From positions 43,323 to 107,322 of the forward strand of contig QULQ01000011.1 of NCBI GenBank assembly GCA_003490145.1: DNA of 64,000 bases, written 5' to 3'. The stretch is from Lachnospiraceae bacterium OM04-12BH. Lineage in GTDB: Bacteria; Bacillota; Clostridia; Lachnospirales; Lachnospiraceae. Below are positions 8,307 to 17,335 of this stretch, piece after piece. The stretch's first letter is position 1, and each line of letters starts with the position of its first letter. A model generated the notes under the pieces. That model worked only from the letters and a program-made list of their open reading frames with translations, searched no databases and was not told where the DNA came from. The translations under genes were made by a program, and so were the position numbers.

Positions 8307-8672
8307 ATGGCTAAAATACTCGTTGTGGATGATTCCAGAACATCCAGGAAAATACTAAAGGGTTTGCTTGAAGAGAACGGTCATGAGGTCATAGCCGAGG
8401 CTGTAAATGGAGATGACGGGTATCTGAAATACAAGGAGTTACAACCGGATATTGTGACCATGGATATTACAATGCCAGTAACAGATGGTATCCAGGCACT
8501 GCAGCTTATTAAACATGAAAATGAAAAAGCAAGAGTGATCATGATTACAGCAGCGGGTCAGAAAGAGAAGATGATCCAGGCTGTCAAGTATGGTGCTGAT
8601 GAGTTTATTACCAAGCCTTTTGATAAGGAAGAGGTAGTAAAGGCAATCAATAAGATTGTAGAATCACTGTAA
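8307..8672 (+). CDS. Single-domain response regulator (CheY-like)
   Basis: A stand-alone receiver domain of 121 residues with no output domain. The acidic pocket is Asp8-Asp9, the phosphoacceptor is Asp53 (VTMDITMPVTDG), the switch Thr lies in VIMITAAG, and the conserved Lys is Lys103 (FITKPFDK). It follows the CheX-like gene by 13 nt and is followed directly by a terminator, so the two probably form a dedicated phospho-signalling pair. No histidine kinase is adjacent, so the phosphate donor is unknown. Confidence 0.93.
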   Translation: MAKILVVDDSRTSRKILKGLLEENGHEVIAEAVNGDDGYLKYKELQPDIVTMDITMPVTDGIQALQLIKHENEKARVIMITAAGQKEKMIQAVKYGADEFITKPFDKEEVVKAINKIVESL

Positions 8673-8673
8673 T

Positions 8674-8703
8674 AAAAAGGGGCTGATGACAGCCCCTTTT
8701 TAA
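8674..8703 (+). terminator. Terminator after the CheY gene
   Basis: AAAAAGGGGCT and AGCCCCTTTTT pair around GATGAC; the T-run ends the stem. Confidence 0.9.
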
Positions 8704-8755
8704 AAGGAAAAAAGGTTAATTGTTACAGGGTTTTTTTCAAGATTGAGAGGGATTT

Positions 8756-9745
8756 ATGGTATCAATTAAGGATGTGGCAAAGCGCGCCGGGGTTGCGATT
8801 TCTACCGTATCAAAGGTGCTGAATGGATATCCAAATGTCAGTGAAGAGACAAGGCAGCGGGTAAATAGGGCGGTGGAAGAACTGAACTTCGTGCCCAATT
8901 CCGTGGCAGCAGCACTTTCTTCCAAGCAGGCTGGAAGAGTGGCACTTCTGATCAACAGCAATATGAAGACAAATGCAATTGATGAGATCGATATGCAGTA
9001 TATTTCAGGTGCCCTGAATAAGGCAATGGAACTGAATCTGGATGTCATAACTCTGTTTTTCTTCATGTTCCAGAATAAAACGGCAGATGAGGTGGCAAGA
9101 TATCTGCAGTCCCAGAGTATCACCGGGATCATTATTTATGGAATGAGCAAAGAGGATAAGGTGCTTCACCGTCTGATCTCAACCGGCAAGTTCAAGTGTG
9201 TGGTGATCGATGCTCCTTTTGTCAATGCCAGCACAAGCTGTATCGGGGTAGATCACAGAAGGGCGCAGTATGAGGTGGCTGCCAAGACTGTCATGGAGAA
9301 TAACTGTAAGAGGATCCTGTATATTGCCGGGAAGCGGAACGGCTATGTGACGGATGAGAGGATCAGAGGCATGGAGGATCTTATAAAAGAAAAGAATCTG
9401 ACCATGCTGGTAAGGAATGGAGAGTTTTCTGAGCTTCAGGCAAGGAATATCACGCTGAAGTACGCAAAAAATAAGGATATAGTTGTATGTGCTTCAGATC
9501 TGATGGCGATCGGTGCCATGAAAGCGCTGATCCAGATGGACATTTTTCGTCCCGTATGCGGCTTTGACGGGATCATCCTGATGGGCTATGTCGGTAAGCA
9601 GATGAATACGGTAAGACAGGATTTTGCCAGTATATCTGAGAGTGCCATGGAGGAGCTGCAGGAGCTTATGAATGGTGGCTATGGCAGGAATATCGTGATG
9701 AAGCACAGCCTTGTAAGGATGAAATATGAGGATATTATTGCATAG
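8756..9745 (+). CDS. LacI-family transcriptional regulator
   Basis: DNA-binding repressor with a sugar-binding-type effector domain. The N-terminal helix-turn-helix and hinge are canonical (VSIKDVAKRAGVAISTVSKVLNGY through SVAAALSSKQAGRVALLI), and a periplasmic-binding-protein-like domain runs to residue 329. It lies 146 bp before glycogen phosphorylase, whose promoter contains a perfect LacI-type palindrome (9765-9778). Control of glycogen or alpha-glucan breakdown is therefore likely, but inferred. The effector domain is somewhat diverged at its C-terminal end, so the ligand cannot be read. Confidence 0.93.
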   Translation: MVSIKDVAKRAGVAISTVSKVLNGYPNVSEETRQRVNRAVEELNFVPNSVAAALSSKQAGRVALLINSNMKTNAIDEIDMQYISGALNKAMELNLDVITLFFFMFQNKTADEVARYLQSQSITGIIIYGMSKEDKVLHRLISTGKFKCVVIDAPFVNASTSCIGVDHRRAQYEVAAKTVMENNCKRILYIAGKRNGYVTDERIRGMEDLIKEKNLTMLVRNGEFSELQARNITLKYAKNKDIVVCASDLMAIGAMKALIQMDIFRPVCGFDGIILMGYVGKQMNTVRQDFASISESAMEELQELMNGGYGRNIVMKHSLVRMKYEDIIA

Positions 9746-9760
9746 AATTTGAAGAAATAC

Positions 9761-9789
9761 TTGCGGAAAACGTTTTCCTATGATATACT
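9761..9789 (+). promoter_or_regulatory. glgP promoter with LacI/CcpA-type operator in the spacer
   Basis: -35 TTGCGG (9761-9766), exactly 17 bp, -10 TATACT (9784-9789). The perfect 14-bp palindrome GGAAAACGTTTTCC (9765-9778) overlaps the -35 end and the spacer, so a bound LacI-family protein would block polymerase. The central CG with A/T arms is typical of LacI/CcpA operators. Confidence 0.8.
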
Positions 9790-9891
9790 GACCTCAGTCA
9801 GCAGGGGGAAACGTAGTAAAACAGGGTATTTCAAGGCAACAGCTGATGAGAGAATAACAAGAAAATTATATGAGATAAACAGGAGGGTGTT

Positions 9892-12210
9892 ATGGCAGCA
9901 CAAACGAATTTACAGAAGGATATTCTGGTTCTGAATCTGGAAGAACAGTTAAAGGAAATCGCAGAAGAGATGTATGGCAAAGAACTGTCTGCGCTGACAG
10001 ATCAGGAAACCTATTATGCGGTATTAATTCTGACAAAGAGACTGATGGCAGTATCTGATTGCAATGAAGGGGAAAAGAAAGTATATTACATTTCCGCAGA
10101 ATTTCTGATCGGCAAATTACTTTCCAACAATCTGATCAATCTCGGCGTTTATGATAAGATGAGCGATATTCTTGAAAAGTATGGCAAGAAGCTGTCCGTG
10201 ATCGAGGAAGTGGAGCCGGAACCGTCTCTTGGAAACGGTGGTCTTGGAAGACTGGCGGCATGCTTCCTGGATTCTATTGCAACGCTTGGTCTTCCCGGAG
10301 AAGGAATCGGACTTAATTATCATTTTGGTCTGTTTAAGCAGGTATTTAAGGATAAGCTGCAGACAGCAGAGAAAAATGCCTGGATCGAGGAGAATTCCTG
10401 GCTGACTAAGACAGATATTACTTATGATGTTTATTTTGGAAAGAAAAAAGTAACCTCCAGATTATATGATATTGATGTAGCGGGCTATGACAGCGGTGTA
10501 AACAAGCTTCATCTGTTTGATATCGAGTCACTGGATGAGAGCCTCGTAAAGGAGGGTATCCAGTTTGATAAGGAAGCGATCGAGAAAAATCTGACACTGT
10601 TCCTTTATCCGGATGATTCTGATGAGGCAGGAAACCTGCTCCGTATTTATCAGCAGTACTTTATGGTAAGTAATGCAGCCCAGCTGATCCTGGCTGAGAT
10701 GAAGGAAAAGAAGTTTGATCTCCGTAAGATGTATGATCATGCAGTCATCCAGATCAACGATACGCATCCGACCATGATCATTCCGGAATTGATTCGTATC
10801 CTTGTTGAGGAGAAGGCATTTACAATTGATGAGGCGATCGAGGTTGTAAGAAAAACCTGTGCATACACCAATCATACGATCCTGGCAGAAGCGCTGGAGA
10901 AGTGGCCGCTTAAGTATCTGGAGAAGGTAGTTCCCCAGCTCGTTCCTTACATCAAGGAGCTGGATAAGAGAGTAGCAGCAAAGTATAAGGATGAAAGGGT
11001 ACAGATCATTGACAAGGACGGCCGTGTTCATATGGCACGCATTGATATCCATTATGGATTCTCTGTCAATGGTGTTGCTGCAATCCATACCCAGATCCTG
11101 GAAGAGACAGAGCTGAATGCTTTTTATAAGATTTACCCTGAGAAGTTCAATAATAAGACCAATGGTATCACCTTCAGAAGATGGCTTTTATCATGTAACA
11201 GAGAGCTTGCAGGATTTCTTGCAGAAACGATCGGAGATGGCTTCAAAAAGGATGCAGACAAGCTGGAGAAGCTGCTTGAATTCAAGGATACACCGGCAGT
11301 TCTGGATCGTATTGCCGAGATCAAATACGACCAGAAGAAGAAGCTGGCAGCTTATGTGAAGGAAAATGAGGGTGTTACCTTAAATCCCGATTCCGTATTT
11401 GATATCCAGGTCAAGAGACTGCATGAGTATAAGCGTCAGCAGATGAATGCACTGTACATTATCCACAAATATCTGGAGATCAAGAAGGGCAAGAAGCCGG
11501 CAAGACCGATGACCTTTATCTTTGGTGCAAAGGCAGCTCCTGCTTATATCATTGCGCAGGATATCATCCACCTGATCCTTGTACTGCAGGATATCGTAAA
11601 CAATGATCCTGATGTAAGTCCTTACATGACAGTTCTTATGGTAGAGAATTACAATGTAAGCTATGCAGAGAGGCTGATCCCCGCCTGTGATATTTCTGAG
11701 CAGATCTCACTGGCAAGTAAGGAAGCATCCGGTACCGGAAATATGAAGTTCATGCTGAATGGTGCAGTAACCCTTGGTACATCCGACGGTGCTAACGTAG
11801 AGATCCACGAGTTAGTTGGTGATGACAATATTTACATCTTTGGTAAGGATTCTGAGACCGTTATAAGGCACTATGAAAAGGCTGATTATGTTTCCAAGGA
11901 CTACTATGAGAAGAGCCCTGTGATCAAAGAAGCTGTTGATTTCATCGTTGGTAAGCAGGCACTGGCAGCAGGCCACAAGGAAAATCTGACAAGGCTCTAC
12001 AATGAGCTTCTGAACAAAGACTGGTTCATGACATTACTGGATCTGGAAGATTATATCGAAACCAAGGACAGAATGTTCGCTGATTATGAAGACAGAGCAA
12101 AGTGGAAGAAGATGATGCTTGTGAACATCGCCAAGGCTGGATTCTTCTCATCTGACAGAACCATTGCAGAATACAACAGAGATATCTGGCATCTGACAAA
12201 AGAGCGCTAG
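9892..12210 (+). CDS. glgP: Glycogen/alpha-glucan phosphorylase
   Basis: Releases glucose-1-phosphate from glycogen or maltodextrin ends with inorganic phosphate (GT35, PLP-dependent). Visible landmarks are [21 protein letters not shown] near residue 105, the ligand and PLP-pocket motifs, and the Schiff-base lysine in [12 protein letters not shown] (Lys619). 772 residues is within the family range, slightly short at the N-terminus as in many Firmicutes. ATG 9892 follows AGGAGGGTG. It is transcribed from its own operator-containing promoter downstream of the LacI gene. A short reading frame over the leader (9749-9934) is not a gene. Confidence 0.96.
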   Translation: MAAQTNLQKDILVLNLEEQLKEIAEEMYGKELSALTDQETYYAVLILTKRLMAVSDCNEGEKKVYYISAEFLIGKLLSNNLINLGVYDKMSDILEKYGKKLSVIEEVEPEPSLGNGGLGRLAACFLDSIATLGLPGEGIGLNYHFGLFKQVFKDKLQTAEKNAWIEENSWLTKTDITYDVYFGKKKVTSRLYDIDVAGYDSGVNKLHLFDIESLDESLVKEGIQFDKEAIEKNLTLFLYPDDSDEAGNLLRIYQQYFMVSNAAQLILAEMKEKKFDLRKMYDHAVIQINDTHPTMIIPELIRILVEEKAFTIDEAIEVVRKTCAYTNHTILAEALEKWPLKYLEKVVPQLVPYIKELDKRVAAKYKDERVQIIDKDGRVHMARIDIHYGFSVNGVAAIHTQILEETELNAFYKIYPEKFNNKTNGITFRRWLLSCNRELAGFLAETIGDGFKKDADKLEKLLEFKDTPAVLDRIAEIKYDQKKKLAAYVKENEGVTLNPDSVFDIQVKRLHEYKRQQMNALYIIHKYLEIKKGKKPARPMTFIFGAKAAPAYIIAQDIIHLILVLQDIVNNDPDVSPYMTVLMVENYNVSYAERLIPACDISEQISLASKEASGTGNMKFMLNGAVTLGTSDGANVEIHELVGDDNIYIFGKDSETVIRHYEKADYVSKDYYEKSPVIKEAVDFIVGKQALAAGHKENLTRLYNELLNKDWFMTLLDLEDYIETKDRMFADYEDRAKWKKMMLVNIAKAGFFSSDRTIAEYNRDIWHLTKER

Positions 12211-12246
12211 GAAACGGTTAACAGAAGAATAAAAGGATAATTGGAT

Positions 12247-12305
12247 AAAAGTTGACAAATCAACATCATGGAATTATAATGACAGAAGTTGATTTGTCAA
12301 CTTTT
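12247..12305 (+). promoter_or_regulatory. MarR promoter and auto-operator with perfect 18-bp inverted repeat
   Basis: The arms AAAAGTTGACAAATCAAC (12247-12264) and GTTGATTTGTCAACTTTT (12288-12305) are perfect inverted copies, and each arm contains its own dyad GTTGA-N4-TCAAC. A fully consensus promoter lies within: TTGACA 12252-12257, 17 bp, TATAAT 12275-12280. The left arm covers the -35 and the right arm the transcription start. This is probably autorepression by the MarR protein that follows. Confidence 0.85.
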
Positions 12306-12333
12306 GCGTTATAGAAGGAAACAGGAGGTAACC

Positions 12334-12792
12334 ATGGAAGACAGATTTGAGCGTTTCTCAGTAGGAATGTCAGAAATCTCACGGTACTGGCACAAGCTGA
12401 CCGGGGATGAAATGGAAAAATACGGACTGAAGGGAACCCATTCCATCTATCTTCTGACCATGTACCGGTTTCCAGAAGGACTGACAGCGCCCAGGCTGTG
12501 TGAACTGTGTGTCAAGGATAAGGCAGATGTATCCCGTATGATGTCCCTGATGGAAAAGAAAGGACTGGTACGAAAGGAGAGCGTTGGAAAAACGCTGTAC
12601 GGAGGTGTCTTCAAGCTGACAGAGGAAGGACAGGAGGCCGCCAGACATGTGAGCGAGCGGGCCAGGATCGCTGTGGAGATTGCCGGAAAGGATCTGACAG
12701 AGGAAAACAGACAGATCTTTTATGAGGCACTGGACCGGATCGTGGAAAACCTCAGGATACTTGCAAAGGACGGGATCCCAGAAGAAAGGTGA
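12334..12792 (+). CDS. MarR-family winged-helix regulator
   Basis: Dimeric repressor, probably ligand- or redox-responsive. 152 residues; the winged helix spans ~30-105 (LTAPRLCELCVKDKADVSRMMSLMEKKGLVRKE, wing around YGGVFKLTEEG) with dimerising helices at both ends. The start is ATG 12334 behind ACAGGAGGTAACC; an upstream in-frame start would lie inside the operator. The stop is 4 nt before the DegV start, so the genes are co-transcribed. The inverted repeats over its own promoter indicate autoregulation. Target genes other than itself and DegV are unknown. Confidence 0.92.
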   Translation: MEDRFERFSVGMSEISRYWHKLTGDEMEKYGLKGTHSIYLLTMYRFPEGLTAPRLCELCVKDKADVSRMMSLMEKKGLVRKESVGKTLYGGVFKLTEEGQEAARHVSERARIAVEIAGKDLTEENRQIFYEALDRIVENLRILAKDGIPEER

Positions 12793-12796
12793 AAAC

Positions 12797-13645
12797 ATGA
12801 ATAAGAAAGTAAATATTATTGTAGATTCAACAGCAGATATTACAGAGGATGTGAAGGAAAGACTGACAGTCGTCCCTTTAACGCTCCGCTTTGGAGATGA
12901 GGAATATATTGAAGGTGTTACGATCCAAAAGAAGGAATTTTACCAGAAGCTGATCGAAAGTGATGTGCTTCCCAAGACAAGCCAGGCAGTACCGGCAGAC
13001 TTCAGTGATATATTTGAGAAAATTGCGGCAGCGGGGGAGAGCGCTGTTGTGATCACACTTTCTTCCAAGCTGTCAGGAACATGGCAGAGTGCTATGATCG
13101 CTGCAAGGGAGTATGAGGACAGTGTTTACGTGGTAGATAGCAGAAATGTAGCGATCGGAACTGCCATTCTGGCAAAGCTGGCGCTGCGCCTTGTGGACGA
13201 GGGGATGGGAGCCAGAGAGATCGCAGAAAGACTGGAAAAAGAACGTGAAAAGATCTGTCTGATCGCCATGCTGGATACACTGGAGTATCTGAAAAAGGGT
13301 GGACGGATCTCAGCAGCGGCTGCGTTTGCAGGCGGTGTGCTTTCCATTAAACCGGTTGTCTGCATCAGGGACGGGGAGATTGTGATTCTTGGAAAGGCAA
13401 GAGGCTCCAAGCAGGGAAATAACCTGCTTGTCAGTGAGATCAGAAAGACAGGAGGAATTGATTTTACAAAGCCGATCCTTCTTGGCTACACCGGACTGGA
13501 TGATACCCTTCTTCAGAAGTATATCGAAGACAGTAAGGCACTCTGGGAAGAAGGTATTTCCTCACTGGAGACAACCATGATCGGAAGTGTCATTGGTACA
13601 CATGCCGGTCCAGGTGCAGTAGCGGTTGCATTTTTCTCAGTATAG
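12797..13645 (+). CDS. DegV family fatty-acid-binding protein
   Basis: DegV proteins bind a fatty acid and in Firmicutes (FakB) present it to the FakA kinase for entry into phospholipids. The N-terminus NIIVDSTADITEDV, the ligand-site SSKLSGTWQSA, and the second-domain GGRISAAAAFAGGVLSIKPVV are all characteristic. 282 residues is the usual length. ATG 12797 lies 4 nt after the MarR stop, so expression is tied to that regulator, which may sense lipids or membrane stress (inference). No FakA gene lies nearby. It is convergent with the ABC-F gene, 15 bp away. Confidence 0.93.
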   Translation: MNKKVNIIVDSTADITEDVKERLTVVPLTLRFGDEEYIEGVTIQKKEFYQKLIESDVLPKTSQAVPADFSDIFEKIAAAGESAVVITLSSKLSGTWQSAMIAAREYEDSVYVVDSRNVAIGTAILAKLALRLVDEGMGAREIAERLEKEREKICLIAMLDTLEYLKKGGRISAAAAFAGGVLSIKPVVCIRDGEIVILGKARGSKQGNNLLVSEIRKTGGIDFTKPILLGYTGLDDTLLQKYIEDSKALWEEGISSLETTMIGSVIGTHAGPGAVAVAFFSV

Positions 13646-13660
13646 TGTGTGAAGGATTGA

Positions 13661-15217
13661 CTAAATGAGTCGAGTAGTGAACTGCGTGCAGTCCCACACA
13701 GCAGTTGCCAGTCCGTCATAGAATTCCGGTTCGTGGCATACCATGAGGATGCTGCCCTTATAGGCGGTCAGGGCACGTTTCAGTTCATCCTTGGCATCTA
13801 CGTCAAGGTGGTTGGTAGGCTCATCCAGAAGCAGGACATTGGTTTCCCGGTTGATCAGCTTGCATAGACGTACCTTTGCCTGCTCGCCGCCGCTTAATAC
13901 CTTAACAAGGCTTTCAATATGCTTGGTGGTCAGACCACATTTGGCAAGGGCAGAACGTACCTCATACTGGCTGTAGCCGGGGAATTCCTGCCAGATCTCT
14001 TCGATACAGGTATTACTGCCATCACCGGACATTTCCTGTTCGAAATAACCGATACTCAGGTAATCACCCTGAGTGACTGATCCGGACAACGGTGGGATCA
14101 GACCGAGAATACTCTTTAACAGTGTGGTTTTACCGATTCCGTTGGCACCGGTAAGAACAATTTTCTGACCTCTTTCCATTTCCAGATTTAAGGGCTTGGA
14201 GAGAGGTTCTTCATAGCCGATGACAAGATCCTGTGTCTGGAAAATATAGCGGCCAGGGGTTCTTGCTTCTTTAAAATGAAATTCCGGCTTTGGCTTTTCT
14301 GCCGCAAGCTCGATCACATCCATCTTATCCAGCTTTTTCTGGCGGGACATGGCCATATTTCTGGTGGAAACTCTGGCTTTATTCCTGGCTACAAAATCCT
14401 TTAAGTCCGCAATCTCCTTCTGCTGCTTATTATAGGCAGCTTCCAGCTGTGCCTTTTTCATGGCATAGACTTCCTGAAACTTGTCATAATCCCCTACATA
14501 ACGGGTGAGCTGCTGATTGTCCATGTGGTAGATCAAATTGATAACACTGTTCAAAAACGGAATGTCATGGGAGATCAGGATAAAGGCGTTCTCATAGTCA
14601 TTCAGATACCGTTTCAGCCAGGCGATATGCTCAGCGTCCAGATAGTTGGTAGGCTCGTCCAAAAGCAGGATATCCGGTTTTTCCAGAAGGAGCTTGGCAA
14701 GAAGCACCTTGGTACGCTGACCGCCGCTTAAATCAGAGACGTCTCTGTCAAGAGAAAGCTCCAGAAGGCCAAGAGCCCTTGCCACTTCTTCAACTTTGGC
14801 ATCGATCATATAGAAATCGTGCATGGTAAGCAGATCCTGAATGGTTCCAAGGTCTTCCATATACTGTTCCAGTTCTTCTTCAGATGCGGTTCCCATTTTG
14901 TCACAGATGTCATTCATCTGTTTTTCCATGTCAAGCAGAAAATCAAAGGCAGAGGAGAGCACCTGACGGATCGTCATGCCCTTTTCAAGGACAGTGTGCT
15001 GGTCCAGATAACCGACACGTACGTTTTTCGCCCATTCTACCTTGCCCTCATCCGGCATCAGCTTGCCTGTAATGATATTCATAAAAGTGGATTTCCCTTC
15101 GCCGTTGGCTCCGATCAGGCCAATATGCTCACCCTTCAGCAGACGGAAGGAAACATCCTGGAAAATGGCTCTGTCACCAAAGCCATGGGTTAAATGTTCT
15201 ACGTTTAAAATACTCAT
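13661..15217 (-). CDS. ABC-F family ATPase (ribosome-associated type)
   Basis: A soluble protein with two ATP-binding cassettes and no membrane domain; ABC-F members act on the ribosome in translation or antibiotic protection. Cassette 1: Walker A GANGEGKSTFMN, signature LSGGQRTKVLLAKLLL, Walker B ILLLDEPTNYLD. A charged ABCF linker (about residues 235-300) follows. Cassette 2: GANGIGKTTLLK, LSGGEQAKVRLCKL, VLLLDEPTNHLD. 518 residues. An extended -10 (TGCTATAAT, minus strand, near 15286-15278) lies upstream. The C-terminus lacks a long extension. Resistance function cannot be inferred; a housekeeping role is as likely. Confidence 0.93.
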   Translation of the reverse strand: MSILNVEHLTHGFGDRAIFQDVSFRLLKGEHIGLIGANGEGKSTFMNIITGKLMPDEGKVEWAKNVRVGYLDQHTVLEKGMTIRQVLSSAFDFLLDMEKQMNDICDKMGTASEEELEQYMEDLGTIQDLLTMHDFYMIDAKVEEVARALGLLELSLDRDVSDLSGGQRTKVLLAKLLLEKPDILLLDEPTNYLDAEHIAWLKRYLNDYENAFILISHDIPFLNSVINLIYHMDNQQLTRYVGDYDKFQEVYAMKKAQLEAAYNKQQKEIADLKDFVARNKARVSTRNMAMSRQKKLDKMDVIELAAEKPKPEFHFKEARTPGRYIFQTQDLVIGYEEPLSKPLNLEMERGQKIVLTGANGIGKTTLLKSILGLIPPLSGSVTQGDYLSIGYFEQEMSGDGSNTCIEEIWQEFPGYSQYEVRSALAKCGLTTKHIESLVKVLSGGEQAKVRLCKLINRETNVLLLDEPTNHLDVDAKDELKRALTAYKGSILMVCHEPEFYDGLATAVWDCTQFTTRLI

Positions 15218-15315
15218 AAATGTCTGTACCTTTCTTCAGACAGCTCAGACAGAACTGTCAAATGTATATCATAAGGGATTATAGCATAAAAAATCAGCCT
15301 TGCGGGAAAATATCA

Positions 15316-15363
15316 TTGACAGATGGAAATATCTGTCTTACACTAATATTAGTAATAGTTACT
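15316..15363 (+). promoter_or_regulatory. Promoter with overlapping dyads before flavin reductase-rubrerythrin
   Basis: TTGACA (15316-15321), 17 bp, TACACT (15339-15344). ACAGAT-N6-ATCTGT spans the -35 end and spacer. The perfect 12-bp palindrome ACTAATATTAGT (15342-15353) covers the -10 end, and AGTAA-TAG-TTACT (15351-15363) covers the start site. These suggest repressor binding, plausibly redox-linked given the genes. Confidence 0.7.
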
Positions 15364-15391
15364 GATATTAAAATGTTAAGGAGGAAAAAGA

Positions 15392-15862
15392 ATGGATACA
15401 TCTATACTAAGGAAACTATCATATGGGGTATATGTGATCAGCACCTGGGATAATGGACGTCCTACCGGCTGCACAGCAAACAGTGTGATGCAGATCACCT
15501 CATCACCGAAGATAACAGTGGCATTAAGCCTGAACCATCAGAACTACACAACGGAATGCATTAAGGAAACGGGAGTATTTGCAGTTTCGGTACTTGCAGA
15601 GGATTCGGCTCCATCACTGATCGGCAGCTTTGGGTTCCGTTCTGGGAGAGATGTGGATAAATTTGATGGAGTAGATTATAAGGTGGAGGATTTCCTGCCA
15701 GTGATCAGTGACAGCTGCGGTTATCTGACCTGCCGTGTGATCAATACCGTGGAGACTGATACGCATACCATTTTTCTCGGTGAGGTGACAGGTGCAGGAA
15801 GCTTTGACAAAGGACCGGAAATGACGTATGCTTATTATCACAGAGTTGTCAAGAAGTCATAA
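15392..15862 (+). CDS. Flavin reductase-like FMN-binding protein
   Basis: A small split-barrel FMN protein of 156 residues (LRKLSYGVYVISTWDNGRPTGC, NQYTTE-type loop, GFRSGRDVDKF, HTIFLGEVTGA near the C-terminus). Relatives are fused to rubredoxin in high-molecular-weight rubredoxins and pass electrons from NAD(P)H to rubredoxin or oxygen/peroxide reductases. It lies 15 bp before rubrerythrin under one dyad-rich promoter, so it probably supplies electrons for peroxide reduction in an anaerobe (inference). Good ribosome site AGGAGG before ATG 15392. Confidence 0.9.
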   Translation: MDTSILRKLSYGVYVISTWDNGRPTGCTANSVMQITSSPKITVALSLNHQNYTTECIKETGVFAVSVLAEDSAPSLIGSFGFRSGRDVDKFDGVDYKVEDFLPVISDSCGYLTCRVINTVETDTHTIFLGEVTGAGSFDKGPEMTYAYYHRVVKKS

Positions 15863-15877
15863 GACTGGAGGAAAATT

Positions 15878-16414
15878 ATGGAGTTAAAAGGATCAAAAAC
15901 AGAAGCAAATTTACAGGCGGCCTTTGCAGGAGAGTCAATGGCTACCAACAAGTACACCTACTTTGCATCCAAGGCAAAGAAGGACGGCTATCAGCAGATC
16001 GCAGCGATTTTTGAAGAGACAGCAGCCAACGAGAGAGAGCATGCCAAGATGTGGTACAAGCTGATCAACGGTGGAATTGATTCTACACTGGAGAATCTTG
16101 GACATGCGGCAGAGGGCGAAAACTACGAGTGGACAGATATGTACAGTGAGTTTGCCAAAGTAGCCAGAGAAGAAGGCTTTGAGCAGATCGCTGCTTTATT
16201 TGAAGGGGTAGCTGCCATTGAGAAGGAGCATGAGGAAAGATACCGCAAGCTGATTGCCAATATCGAGCGGGGCGTTGTATTTTCCAAAGATGGTGATACG
16301 ATCTGGCAGTGCCGCAATTGCGGACATATCTGCATCGGTAAGGAAGCACCGGAGGTTTGTCCGGTATGTGCACATCCACAGAGCTATTTTCAGGTAAAGG
16401 CGGAGAATTACTAA
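15878..16414 (+). CDS. rbr: Rubrerythrin (peroxide-scavenging diiron protein)
   Basis: Reduces hydrogen peroxide in anaerobes. The N-terminal four-helix diiron domain contains the Glu ligand set, including [14 protein letters not shown] and [14 protein letters not shown] (two E-x-x-H motifs). The C-terminal rubredoxin domain has both Cys pairs ([10 protein letters not shown] and [13 protein letters not shown]). 178 residues, the classic length. It is co-transcribed with the flavin reductase, its probable electron donor. The stop TAA overlaps the next gene's ATG by one base, giving translational coupling with an S1-domain protein. Confidence 0.96.
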   Translation: MELKGSKTEANLQAAFAGESMATNKYTYFASKAKKDGYQQIAAIFEETAANEREHAKMWYKLINGGIDSTLENLGHAAEGENYEWTDMYSEFAKVAREEGFEQIAALFEGVAAIEKEHEERYRKLIANIERGVVFSKDGDTIWQCRNCGHICIGKEAPEVCPVCAHPQSYFQVKAENY

Positions 16415-17319
16415 TGGAAGAATCAATGAAGGATTATGAAAGGGAGCTGGAGGCCAGCTTCCGCAAGATTAGTGAAGGAGATCTTATTTCAGGAACGGTC
16501 ATTGACGTAAATGAAGAGGAAGTGACTTTAGATCTGAAGTATTACGCACAGGGGATCATTAAGGCAGAGGATATGAGTAATGATCCCTCCTTTTCCCTTA
16601 TGACAGATGTTGCGGTAGGGGATGAGATCGAAGCAGAGGTCATCAGTATGGACGACGGACATGGCAATATACTGCTTTCCAAAAAGGAAGCGCAGCAGGA
16701 TACCGCATGGGATGTACTGAAGACGTATCTGGAAGAAAAGAAAGAGCTGACCGTAAAGGTCAGTGAAGTAGTAAATGCCGGTGTGGTTGCCTATGTGGAA
16801 GGAATCCGTGGATTTATTCCGGCGTCCCAGCTTTCCCTGCAGTATGTGGAGGATCTGGCACCTTTCCAGGGCAGGCAGCTTAACGTGCGCGTGATCACGG
16901 TGGATCCGGAGAAGCAGAAGCTGGTTCTTTCAGCAAAGGAAATTTTAAGAGAGCAGGAGAAGGAAGCACATGACCACAAGGTAGCCATGATCGTACCGGG
17001 AACGATTCTGAATGGAACGGTAGAGAGTCTGCAGCCCTATGGAGCCTTTGTAGCACTGCAGGATGGACTGAGCGGTCTGGTTCATATTTCACAGATTTGT
17101 GAAAAAAGGATCAAGAAGCCTTCAGAGGTTCTGAAGGCAGGCGATAAGGTTAAGGTCAAGGTATTAAACACCAATGACGGCAGGATTTCCTTAAGCATTA
17201 AGGCAGCAGAGGAAAATGCGCAGGCAGAAGAGATCGAGGATACAGATGCGAAGCAGTACAGCTCTGGAGAGAGTCTTGGAACAAGCCTCGGGGATCTGTT
17301 TGCGAAGCTGAAGCTGTAG
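16414..17319 (+). CDS. S1 RNA-binding domain protein (ribosomal protein S1-like)
   Basis: 301 residues with three S1 (OB-fold) domains at about 20-90, 105-175 and 190-265 (GTVIDVNEEEVTLDLK; AYVEGIRGFIPASQL; GTVESLQPYGAFVALQDGLSGLVHISQI). The tail is acidic and poorly structured. Low-G+C Gram-positives often have such short S1 homologues, with roles in mRNA binding and translation. ATG 16414 overlaps the rubrerythrin stop; ATG 16426 is an alternative. The coupling to an oxidative-stress gene is notable, but I do not infer a functional link. Confidence 0.9.
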   Translation: MEESMKDYERELEASFRKISEGDLISGTVIDVNEEEVTLDLKYYAQGIIKAEDMSNDPSFSLMTDVAVGDEIEAEVISMDDGHGNILLSKKEAQQDTAWDVLKTYLEEKKELTVKVSEVVNAGVVAYVEGIRGFIPASQLSLQYVEDLAPFQGRQLNVRVITVDPEKQKLVLSAKEILREQEKEAHDHKVAMIVPGTILNGTVESLQPYGAFVALQDGLSGLVHISQICEKRIKKPSEVLKAGDKVKVKVLNTNDGRISLSIKAAEENAQAEEIEDTDAKQYSSGESLGTSLGDLFAKLKL

Positions 17320-17335
17320 GGAAGGAAATCGTAAC

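Noticed and set aside
9749..9934. 61-residue reading frame over the glgP leader
   Set aside because: It covers the promoter and operator, has no ribosome site and overlaps the glgP start in another frame.
12289..12333. Upstream ATG for the MarR gene
   Set aside because: It lies within the right operator arm and has no ribosome site; ATG 12334 has AGGAGG at the proper distance.
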